Below are positions 1 through 7,303 of a DNA stretch of 11,035 bases, one piece after another. Source of the stretch: Zopfochytrium polystomum (lineage: Eukaryota; Chytridiomycota; Chytridiomycetes; Chytridiales; Chytridiaceae); the NCBI GenBank assembly GCA_025765615.1, contig JAIVFJ010000745.1, positions 1 through 11,035 on the forward strand, given 5' to 3'. The position numbers were made by a program, and so were the translations under genes. Position 1 is the stretch's first letter; every line of letters begins with the position of its first letter. The notes beneath the pieces are model-generated. The model did not search any database. It saw only the letters and a list, made by a program, of their open reading frames with translations, and had not been told where the DNA came from.

Positions 1-735
1 GTGCGATGCTGGGCGCGCGGGCTGGAAGGCGTTCGCGCTGCGCGTGCACTACGCCTGCGACCCGGTGGTGCGGCGTGTCAGGTTGAAACGAACACTGCTT
101 CCGCATTGGAAGGAGGAAGGTGGAATTGCGACACACTGCAGCACAACGGAGGACCTCCGACGGATCTAGACGCTGCGCCTACTCCTCGCGAGGAAGCGAA
201 TGAGATCGTCCAGAAGCGAATTGAGAATCTAAGGAACTTGGAGCAGAGCGGCTGGCGTCCATGCCCGGGAGCGATTCCTATGAAGACTGAAAGCCACTTT
301 GGCACGCCCATGTATTGGAAATCGGTGCGAGTTCCACTCTCTCCCATGCTTCTCAACCGCTTATTGGGCTCAAATTCTTCAATCCTTTCCAGTTCACGTC
401 AGTGCTACTCGTCTTCAACAAAGGCCTTTCTCTGCCGTCGCAGTGCTCAACCGCTCAGAGGATTACGGCGAGGACGACGAGTCCATCTCGCTGTCGTGCC
501 GCGGCTACCTTGGCCCACATCTTGGCCGCAGACTCGACTTTAGTTTGTCTGGCCGCTGGACCGAGTGCACGTGGAACAGATTCTTCACGTTGATGTTTCT
601 TTGCAACGCAGACAGGTTCAGCGTCGCCACTTACGGCCTCGATAACACCGCGATGTGGAAAAAGAGTTTTGACTGTGCATATATGGTGGAGTCGGAGTCT
701 AGCACGATCAATTTCGCAGGTTTATCGTTTTGACC
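1..735 (+). other. Broken coding-like fragments, unknown family
   Basis: No single frame spans this stretch, but protein-like segments occur in turn on the plus strand. Bases 2-169 (frame 2) read AGWKAFALRVHYACDPVVRR and then stop. Bases 184-330 (frame 1) contain EEANEIVQKRIENLRNLEQS, which could form a helix. Bases 391-733 (frame 2) read from VSATRLQQRPFSAV, through RGYLGPHLGRRLDFS and RFSVATYGLDNTAMWKK, to a TGA stop at 731-733. An acceptor-like site (a pyrimidine-rich run ending TTTCCAG at 391) precedes the last segment, so part of the frame changes could be introns. I could not find a set of introns that joins all three in phase. It may be the 3' end of a gene beginning outside the window, or a decayed gene. 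I do not recognise the family. Confidence 0.3.
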
Positions 736-1784
736 TTAACAAGAATGAACACAAATTGTTACACGACAACGTTCTGAGTAAACCAAGAAAAGGACCTCAC
801 TGAAATCCTCAGGGTCCTGACCGCAACGCCGCCGGGCTGCGAGGGCCTGATGTGGCCAGCGCCCCGACAACCCACCCAATTCAGACTTGGGATGTTCGAA
901 GGGAGAGATAACCGTTGAAATTGGAACTTGCGAATTATTAGGACGAGGGGTGGGCTCGCTTGTCTCATCGTTCCCCATAATTAGAAACCTTCGCCTAACT
1001 CATTTCGCAAGAAACACTTAAAACCAGCCGGCTGCCGGCAAGATGCCGCCGCTTCACGCTGCATCCCATTGCCAAACCGCCACGGCTCTCGAAGCTCTCC
1101 AATGCTCCGCGACAGCCTTCCTCCACCCGCCTGAGGCTCATCCGCTTGCGCTGAACCTCTTGGTCGTCCCCGTCGAACAAGCTTCCCCTCGACGACCGGA
1201 ACGTCCCCCCGGCTGCCGTCAACGCGTCCGCGTCCGCATTTGCAACAAAGTGGAGAAATCCCGGACGGCATGCCTGTCCTCGGAAAGGCGCTCACCTCCC
1301 GCCTTGATGGACTGTGCAGTTCGTCACCCCACCCCCGTCGGCTGCCGCTTCGCGTCTCGCCAAGAGTCGCCAGCGGCGAATGCTATCTGCCTTTTCTGTT
1401 CCCCCCACTTCGTTGGCTAAACTCCTCACGGTTTTGCGTTGTGAACGAAACCCTAGTTACGACGGGACCGATGGATGAGTCGTGGTTTTGCTTGGATTGC
1501 AGGTAGAGTTGGGTTTGCCAGCGGTTGGATGGAGGGAGGGCGTCGCTTTTTGGAACAAATTTTGTGGAGGATGCACGTGCGATTGGTCATCTCCCTTTCT
1601 CGCACTTGTAGTTGCTGTTGTTCAAATTCAAGCAGACTTTTATCTCTTTTGGAAAGGCAGCCGGACAGTAAACGCAGGAACTTGCGCATCGACCGGAGCT
1701 CATTACACCGCTGCCGCCAGTGAAGAACCCCACGCCTCAATCGCTCCGCAAGTTCCTGGGCACTGCACGACGACAATATCGTTG
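736..1784. other. No supported gene
   Basis: Short open frames occur on both strands (for example plus 1043-1417 and minus 1776-1453), but none has a recognisable domain or splice-consistent extension. The minus frame at 1776-1600 reads as a charged, helix-like peptide (SAQELAERLRRGVLHWRQRC). It lies directly upstream of and antisense to the BTB relic, and has only a TTG at its start, so I leave it uncalled. Confidence 0.4.
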
Positions 1785-2560
1785 TTTGACGACTACCGTA
1801 CTTGCGACGTTATCTTGTCCATCTCGACCACAACCCGCCACATCGTCTTCGTGCACAAGTATATCCTCACGTCTGCCGGATTCTTCGCGCAATGTTTGAG
1901 TCAGATTCGCAGAGTCTTCCCAGGGTTTTCGTGGAAATCAATCCTCCGGGTGTCCGAAGTTCTCTTGTCGTGTGCATCGCGTGCCTTACCGAACCTGCGA
2001 ATGTCGTTTCCAAGAGGAGGTCTACAGAACAGCCTCGATCCCTGCAAGCATGTATTATTGACCTGGGAGAAATTCGCAATAGACACGCAAAGCTAATATT
2101 CCAGGGCTTTGTGGGATTTTCTTGTTACCAGGCGACTTTTGCCAAGATTCCCACAATTGACGTAGCTTTGCTTCGCTGTGTAAGCCGCTCTTCGTTGCGG
2201 TCTGCTAAAAATTGTTGATAGATTGCGTCGCAGTGCGCGCACTCTAATCAATAGCCGAGAAATTCAAATGGTATCCACCGACATTGAATACGAGCATCGC
2301 GTGTTCAAGATGTACTAGGTAGTGGCGGCATGTGCACGGAAGACCTTGGCACACTTGAATCGCCTCGTGGTCAGTTATTGGATTGAGTCCTTGCGCTTCA
2401 TGGTTGCCTCTCGTTACCGGAAGTCGTCACGGATATATTTGGTTCTGCGCAGTTCGTCTCCGCAAGTTTTCGGGGGCGCAGTTTCCCACAAATCTTCGTT
2501 GGCGGCTCGACGACAGATCGTTTTGTTCGATGGACTGGTGCGCCGTCGTCGACCGCCTGC
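1785..2560 (+). pseudogene. Decayed BTB/POZ (BTB-BACK type) gene
   Basis: The BTB core is visible at 1785-1889 in frame 3: FDDYRTCDVILSIST, then VFVHKYILTSAGFFA. This matches the BTB pattern of an Asp-Val strand, a VHK..L turn and a Ser..FF helix. At 1889-1892 the frame changes by two bases, and the domain continues in frame 2 from MFESDSQSLPRVFVEINPPG. A further segment in frame 3 (about 2252-2315, STDIEYEHRVFKMY) runs into a TAG at 2316-2318, and the same frame continues as VVAACARKTLAHLNRL. Near 2430-2480, YLVLRSSSPQVFGGAV resembles the BACK-domain segment that follows BTB domains. BTB proteins usually act as dimerising substrate adaptors for cullin-3 ubiquitin ligases. Here the frameshift, stop and missing spacing suggest a relic. 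A spliced gene with unusual introns is possible, since TACTAG before 2319 could be an acceptor. Confidence 0.55.
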
Positions 2561-3189
2561 AATGCGGCCCAGCCTTGGCGCAGCTCGCGCGAACATCTTG
2601 GGCCGCGCGGGCGGCCGCCCTCTCCCGTGCCGCCCACCTTGCGCGCCGCGCTGCCGCATCTGCGTCGTGGACTTCGAGGCCGCACCCCATCTTCCAGAAC
2701 CACGCAGGAGCGGCCCTCCCGACAGTGACCTCACCCTCGGCCGACCGTTGCCTTGGAGTGCATCGCGTGGGTGACGCCGGCTTGCCTGCCGACGGATGAA
2801 TTGGTCTTTTGAAATGGCCTTTGCGGAGCGGTTGGTGGGATTCGTCCAGACCAACGTGCTCTAATTGAAAAACAAAAATCAGTTGCGCAGCTTACGGGCA
2901 ATCACGTCGCACGTGCGACAAAATTAAGTAGCACTTGGCCTTGGTGTGGATGCCAGTGGCGACGCACAGGTGCATTCTGCGCATTCGAACAAACGCGTTG
3001 CTGCGCATTCGAGACTGAAACGTGGTTCCGGCGGTCTGCTCGCGACCATTACTGTGTCTCGACATTCAGAGGAGCTTGTAACTGACAGGAACTGAACTTA
3101 AAAAGCAGTTGTTCGTATCAAAGCAATTTGTTGAGACGTTGCGAAAGTATTCTGAGGGAGCACATCCATTCTGACGACAACTGGCAGAA
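2561..3189. other. Intergenic; no supported gene
   Basis: Bases 2561-2790 are GC-rich and open in several frames on both strands, as expected from composition alone. Bases 2860-3189 are AT-richer with frequent stops. A 12-base direct repeat (CTGCGCATTCGA) occurs at 2977-2988 and 3001-3012, a period of 24. I see no gene, RNA or mobile element. Confidence 0.4.
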
Positions 3190-3420
3190 TTAAATCATCA
3201 AACCGATGAGCAGCTTCCACGAGATCTTCTGCTCAACAAAAATCAGTAAAATTGTCGTCCACGCAAGTCTGTTGAAGGGAGCTTCCACTCCTTCTTTTTG
3301 GTATACAAGCCTTTTAATGACACCGGCCGTCTCGTCCGTGTCCGCGCGTCGACCCCACTTGAGCACGGCATAGAACATCCAGAAAACCGTATTCAAAGTG
3401 ATCCGGTCGCCCGTCGGCAC
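3190..3420 (-). CDS. Possible C-terminal exon, unknown protein
   Basis: This minus-strand frame of 76 codons ends at a TAA at 3190-3192. It has a natural amino-acid balance: TVFWMFYAVLKWGRRADTDE is followed by AGVIKRLVYQKEGVEAPFN and a hydrophobic stretch, TTILLIFVEQKISWKLLIGL, at the end. That final segment could be a membrane helix or a buried amphipathic helix. The frame opens at a GTG directly after an in-frame TAA, so it has no ATG start. An acceptor-like CAG lies just upstream on the minus strand, at about 3425, but does not give a clean phase. I do not recognise the protein. The overlapping plus frame looks less protein-like. It may be a terminal exon of a gene whose upstream part I could not trace, or a fragment. 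Confidence 0.33.
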   Translation of the reverse strand: MPTGDRITLNTVFWMFYAVLKWGRRADTDETAGVIKRLVYQKEGVEAPFNRLAWTTILLIFVEQKISWKLLIGLMI

Positions 3421-3675
3421 TTACTGCAACGTGGTTTGCGTACCCTGAGAGTTGGTTTACCTTGCCCCGTTCCAAATGGGTGCTTTGTCGCGTGGTTCAA
3501 TACTTTGCAAGGAATAAGAGAAGCGAGGCTAAACAGCGGCTGCGCCGTCAAGAGGGAAACTCGAACTCTTCGACAAGATCTGGCCAACCAAGCACGAACC
3601 TGGAGTGGTTGGTTCATTGAGTGTTACCTCTCAAACAGGAAATCGAACGCACTTGGCAGAGCTCTGCAAAGCGGC

Positions 3676-3704
3676 GGGGTGGGGGCGTGGGCGGCGGGGT
3701 GGGG
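3676..3704 (+). other. G-quadruplex-type G-run cluster
   Basis: Five runs of three or more G (3676-3679, 3681-3685, 3689-3691, 3696-3699, 3701-3704) are separated by loops of one to four bases. This fits the standard quadruplex pattern. It includes a short duplication of GGCGGCGGGGTGGGG-like sequence. The gene-poor stretch 3421-3973 around it has no supported coding region. Confidence 0.5.
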
Positions 3705-3973
3705 AGCACAAGAATTACGACGTCGCAGGTGCGGGTAGTCATGAAAGACGAGTTTGGCGTTTGGTGACGGTTCTGGTGTGCTCAGAAGCTTGGAGAGGCG
3801 GAATGGAGTGGTGCGGGTCTGCCCCGCTCATCTCGCTTTCACTTAAACAAACAATGTCTCCTGGAGACCGATGATGGTGGGGGCGGGGAGCTGCTCACTC
3901 TGCAGGAAGCGGTCAACCGGGACTTTTTCGGAATGCTTGCGACGAGCGACTTTCTGCAGCTCAAAAGGATCGT

Positions 3974-4853
3974 ATGCCTCCTGTGTCCGGGTGACGAAAG
4001 CTGCAAGTGTTTCAAACGCTTGGGACCTTTGAATGACCAACAGAAACCAGTACATGACGCAGTTGGCCGATCTGGATGTGCTCAAGGAGGATCTCGACGT
4101 CCGCGTTCCACTGAGTGTTTTGGAGTAAGTCCAGTCTGAAGAACTTTGCTCTCCCTCAACGGCCGCGGCGGCTAAAGAGCGGTTGGTCTCCTGTTTTTCC
4201 GACAATTCCCACCCAAACTTTCACCCAAAGCCATCCACGAGGGAAAGAGCCCAGACCAGCTCACCTGCGGCCTCGTACAGGTTCTCGTCGACAAGAACCA
4301 AGAGACGAACGGCCGTGGGCGCCCCATGCAGGTAAGTTTCGTTGTTGAGTTTCGAGTGTTTCGTGGACCGAGCCGCCGTCGCCGAGGCCGTGTGACGTTT
4401 GCCACTCGCGCACACCCTCTCCCTCCGGGTGGCACAGCTGCTGAAGCTGCACAGAACAACCACCCGCATCAACCAACCAGCCAACGGCATGCAGGACCTG
4501 CGGCGGGCGGTGCCCAGGAAAAGCAGGTCATGTCTGGAGCAGTCGGTCGGATATACACTGCTGCGCGCACGCGCACAATCGATATCAGCAGGCACACAGC
4601 GGAAGTCAGCGGGCACTGGCACAAGAGAAACCCACACGCATCACAACGCGATTCGTCATCGGGTCCGCGCGATGCGGGTGAGTTTCTTCGTTGCTGCGAA
4701 GGCTGGAGCTCAGCCTGCACCGCTTCATCCTCCGCAAATCGGGCTATTTCAAAGGAGCTGACGTCGGAGCTGCAGGAAGAGTACCGAGAGTGTTGGCTGC
4801 GCCGAGTGCCGTCGTCTTTGCCGCTGATCTTGGCTTCTGGGTTTGGCAGCTAA
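3974..4853 (+). CDS. Tentative five-exon gene, unknown protein
   Basis: Model: exons 3974-3990, 4044-4124, 4178-4331, 4438-4677 and 4755-4853, with introns of 53, 53, 106 and 77 bases. Every intron is GT-AG, with donors GTGACG, GTAAGT, GTAAGT and GTGAGT, and every junction keeps phase from ATG 3974 to TAA 4851-4853. The product would be 196 residues. Exons 2 and 3 read convincingly: MTQLADLDVLKEDLDVRVPL, then AIHEGKSPDQLTCGLVQVLV. Exon 5 also reads well (ELTSELQEEYRECWLRR). Exon 4 is rich in Arg, Ser, Thr and His and is the weakest part. The fourth intron overlaps a BTB-like peptide, so the 3' half could instead be a broken BTB domain. An open frame also runs antisense at 4205-3843. I do not recognise the family. 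The start could lie further upstream. Confidence 0.38.
4363..4492 (+). repeat. Dispersed imperfect repeat, copy A
   Basis: Three blocks are shared in the same order and orientation with copy B at 6605-6743. Block 1, 4363-4395, differs at 3 of 33 bases. Block 2 is 4425-4442 (CCGGGTGGCACAGCTGCT), identical to B. Block 3, 4467-4492, differs at 4 of 26 bases. The sequence between blocks is not conserved. In the gene model above, block 1 lies in intron 3 and blocks 2-3 span the acceptor and start of exon 4. Confidence 0.6.
4672..4853 (+). pseudogene. BTB-like motif in shifted frames (alternative reading)
   Basis: As an alternative to the splice model, three consecutive frames resemble one BTB start. 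They are RVSFFVAAKAG (frame 1, from about 4675), then LELSLHRFILRKSGYFKG (frame 2, about 4703-4756), then KELTSELQEEYRECW (frame 3, from about 4752). The LHR.IL...S.YF pattern is the BTB helix after strand 3, one residue shorter than usual. Two single-base shifts would be needed, so this would be a decayed domain like the one at 1785-2560. Only one of the two readings can be right. The motif supports a BTB history, while the phase-matched splice sites support the intron. Confidence 0.35.
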
Positions 4854-5268
4854 GGTTGTTGAGCTGGGTTCGAAAGAGTGTAAGCAATAAATCGATGCTC
4901 CGACCGGGAGGCAGCGGCGGCTCCTCCGCTCGTGGGGGCTAAACGGGCAAACGACTCACGAAAATAACACAAGCCTCGCCCTCGTTGGCACCATCGACGA
5001 TTGTGTGGGTTCTCCCGCCCTCGCTAAGGGCTGCCGAGCGCGGCAACCAGCCAGGATAATCTCGGAGCGACTTTTCACCAAAAAACCGCGCACGAAATCA
5101 AGTGCGTGCACGTTTGTATCCTGCCTTTACAGATCGGTTTCAACGCCTTCTTGCGTTGAATGAGAGAGCGGAGGCGGAAACGGCGAGAGCGGAAGGGAGA
5201 TTGGAACGGCTGGCCTTTTTGCTTTTACTGGTGAACTTGAATGCTTGTTGTTGACTAACATCAATCAA
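4854..5268. other. Intergenic; no supported gene
   Basis: This lies between the tentative plus-strand gene, which ends at 4853, and the 3' flank of the minus-strand PH-like gene. Open frames are short and lack recognisable domains. An AATAAA occurs on the plus strand at 4886-4891, 33 bases past the TAA at 4853, and could be the polyadenylation signal of the upstream gene. Confidence 0.35.
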
Positions 5269-5325
5269 AACAAGAAAGAAATAAAAAAAGAGAAGAAAAA
5301 AGTAAAAAGTAAAAAAAAAAAAAGG
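5269..5325. repeat. A-rich tract (plus strand) downstream of PH-like gene
   Basis: The tract is almost purely A with G and a few T, and ends in an uninterrupted A run at about 5311-5323. It lies about 40 bases past the stop of the minus-strand PH-like gene, so it would be a U-rich tract in that transcript's 3' region. It could also be the old poly(A) tail of a plus-strand retroposed copy, but I find no matching target-site duplication. Confidence 0.5.
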
Positions 5326-5360
5326 TACAATACTGATAAACAATGATCCACAGAACCCAT

Positions 5361-6435
5361 TCAAATCCCCCCCTCGCCATCTTTTGTGCACTTTGGCGGC
5401 CCTCCAATGGCTGTTGTAGCCGCATCGTCGTCGTCGTGGCCCTCAGCAGCCGTCGATATCAGCGAGATCCGTTCCTGGAGCGCCCTCTTCCTCTCTTCAA
5501 TCAACTCCTTCACGGCCGCCGCACTCCTCACCGCCAGGATCGCCGTAAATGCCTTGTTGTTTTCAGGGCCAGTGACACCCTCCACCGTGAATATCACGTT
5601 CCGCACGTCGGGCGCCGCCGCAACCACGCCTGCGCAACACGGCGCGGATACCACCACGTCCGAGACTCTGTCCAGCGGTATCCACAACTCGCCGACGTGC
5701 CCGAAGCAGTGAAGGAACGAAACCTCCCGCAGGCGGATCGACCGGTCGTCGATGACGCACCGCTGGTGGCGTACCTCCCTGGCCATGAGACATGGCAAGC
5801 ACGGAAGGCAAGGGATGAGACATGGATAGAGCGCAAACACGGACGCCGCACACGTCAAGTGTGCGGCGGCGGCGAGCTCGTCGAACGCGAGGGTTACCGG
5901 CATATGAGTGCCGCCGTCCTCAAGCCTGTCGAGCGTTACCGAGCCCGGCAGAGGCATCGCCCACGTCGACGTCGCCCAGGCCGACCTTGACGTCAGCTCC
6001 ACGCGAGTGTCGGTGGCGCCGCCGTCCAATACGCGACCGTCTCGCAGCACCGCCTTCCCCCACCGTCGCATGATCTCTTCGCGCACCTCCCGCGCCCGCC
6101 GCGGTGCCAGCAGCGACACACTCTTGTAATTCGTCGACGATACCTTCACCAGTGGCGCTTCGACGCAGCCGCAGCACACATTCCGCCCACAGCGCCACGT
6201 GGCTCACGTTCTGCAGCTGCACGGGCGGCTCGTCGTTGTAGCGAATTGCGGCGTCGTCGATGGTCGCGCGCTGTGGCCTGAGGCAGCAGCCCATCAAGAT
6301 GCAGGGTAGCATTACCGGGCTCACGGCGACGATGAGTGAGGCGACACAAAAGTTGTAACATCGGGCTTGACGGTCGTTGAAGTCGACTTGGTAGGGCGGT
6401 TCAGCCGGGGGTAGAGGCGGTAGCGCGGCGGTCAT
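5361..6435 (-). CDS. Membrane protein with two PH-like (bPH_2/DUF304-type) modules; one frame change
   Basis: The ATG is at 6435 (context GCAAATGACC) and the TGA at 5361-5363. The first 86 codons (6435-6178) and the next 271 (6176-5364) lie in different frames, so one extra base near 6177-6180 must be skipped to give about 357 residues. Two copies of the same module then appear. Copy 1 has a Cys-rich hydrophobic segment (28-51), IDDAAIR (59-65), QNVSHV (75-80), CCGC (87-90) and a charged helix (110-125). Copy 2 has a hydrophobic Cys/Pro-rich segment (193-217), IDDRSIR (228-234), IPLDRVSDV (252-260), CCAG (266-269) and a charged helix (304-321). The tail is acidic (DDDD at 334-337). A hydrophobic stretch followed by I.LD.VSDV strands recalls bPH_2 proteins, which are membrane-tethered PH-like domains. 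A lipid or membrane role is inferred. A 64-base intron (GTGAGC to GAAG) would also restore the frame, but would delete the conserved CC motif of copy 1. Confidence 0.7.
5785..5825 (-). repeat. Short direct repeat in hydrophobic segment
   Basis: ATGAGACATGG occurs at 5785-5795 and 5815-5825 on the plus strand, with a period of 30, so the frame is kept. It lies in the second Cys/Pro-rich hydrophobic segment of the PH-like gene (PCLIPCLPCLPCL) and suggests a small in-frame duplication that lengthened it. Confidence 0.45.
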
Positions 6436-7303
6436 TTGCGGTTGGTAGGTGGGATTGTCGGATGCTGAAGGGAGAGGGGGAGAGGGCGACGGTTAGCATC
6501 TCCTTTCGCGCGGCGGACACTCAACTTGCCCCGCTCGCTATTGCAGTCATTCGTTCCCACTAGCATGACACTCACCCCAAGCGGCCTCGACGGCCGCCGC
6601 TGCCGTGGACCGAGCCGCCGTTGCCGAGGACATGTGATTCGGGTCTCAGCCTGTTTCGTTCTATGCATCGATCTCGTCTCGCTCCACCTCGTCCCGGGTG
6701 GCACAGCTGCTCCACGGCATCGGCCAACCAGACAACGGCACGCGCGCCTCTTTCGATGTCCCCATTTATTTTTCCCTTTTTCTGCAACTTCCTCATACTT
6801 GCTGATCTCGGAGACGGCGACGAAGTAAATATTAATATTTCTAAAACGATCCAGCCGCGTCGGCACAAACTAGTCGCGCAGGCCATCCCACAGAAACCAC
6901 TTCGCAAGAATTGGCGTTCATCTTTGTATTTGTTGCGACGCTGTGCACACCTTGTATGCCGCGCTGTGAAAGGCAAAATACATCCTTCCGAGATGCTTCA
7001 GTTCCTGTTGTACGGAGGGTTGGTCAAACTCTTGTTGGCTTTATAGAAGCCAGATGGTGGAAAGTGGTCGGCGATAGGGTTACGCCAGCGAAACCTTGTC
7101 ACGCAGAACGACGATTCCCGTCGCAGTGGCACCCACTCTCCCCGCAGTCGAAGGTTGAAGAAACAGTAAAGTATTGGCAGGAGAGATGAAAACAGAAGTA
7201 CACAGAAAGAAAGAAACAATCCCATCCAAGGCTCGACAAGCAAAAGAATGAAGGACGTAGCAACCCACTATCAAATAATATGTACCACTTCCCATCCCAC
7301 TCC
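6436..7303. other. Region between the two minus-strand genes; no supported gene
   Basis: This is the upstream flank of the PH-like gene and the downstream flank of the kinase-like gene. Open frames of up to 144 codons occur on both strands but show no domain and have skewed, Arg-rich composition. It contains repeat copy B at 6605-6743 and an AT-rich stretch near 6820-6845. No clear polyadenylation signal or promoter element could be assigned. Confidence 0.4.
6605..6743 (+). repeat. Dispersed imperfect repeat, copy B
   Basis: This is the partner of copy A at 4363-4492. Blocks lie at 6605-6637, 6693-6711 and 6718-6743, in the same order and orientation. The spacer between blocks 1 and 2 is longer here (55 bases against 29). 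No terminal repeats or transposase are visible, so its origin (old mobile element or duplicated exon and flank) is open. Confidence 0.6.

Noticed and set aside
1043..1420. 125-codon plus-strand frame starting MPPLHAASHC
   Set aside because: There is no domain, Cys/Pro/Arg-biased composition and no start context or splice support, and the opposite strand is equally open.
1453..1776. Minus-strand helix-like frame (SAQELAERLRRGV, LLEFEQQQLQVREREM)
   Set aside because: It has only a TTG start, no recognisable family and no splice-consistent extension, and it abuts the recognised BTB core on the opposite strand. It remains possible as a coiled-coil exon.
5563..5853. Alternative minus-strand frames inside the PH-like gene
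   Set aside because: They lack the duplicated IDD, IPLDRVSDV and CC motifs that define the real frame.
6114..6177. 64-base GT-AG intron in the PH-like gene (GTGAGC to GAAG) that would restore the frame
   Set aside because: It would remove the CC motif conserved in the second module, and its acceptor lacks a pyrimidine tract. It is kept only as an alternative.
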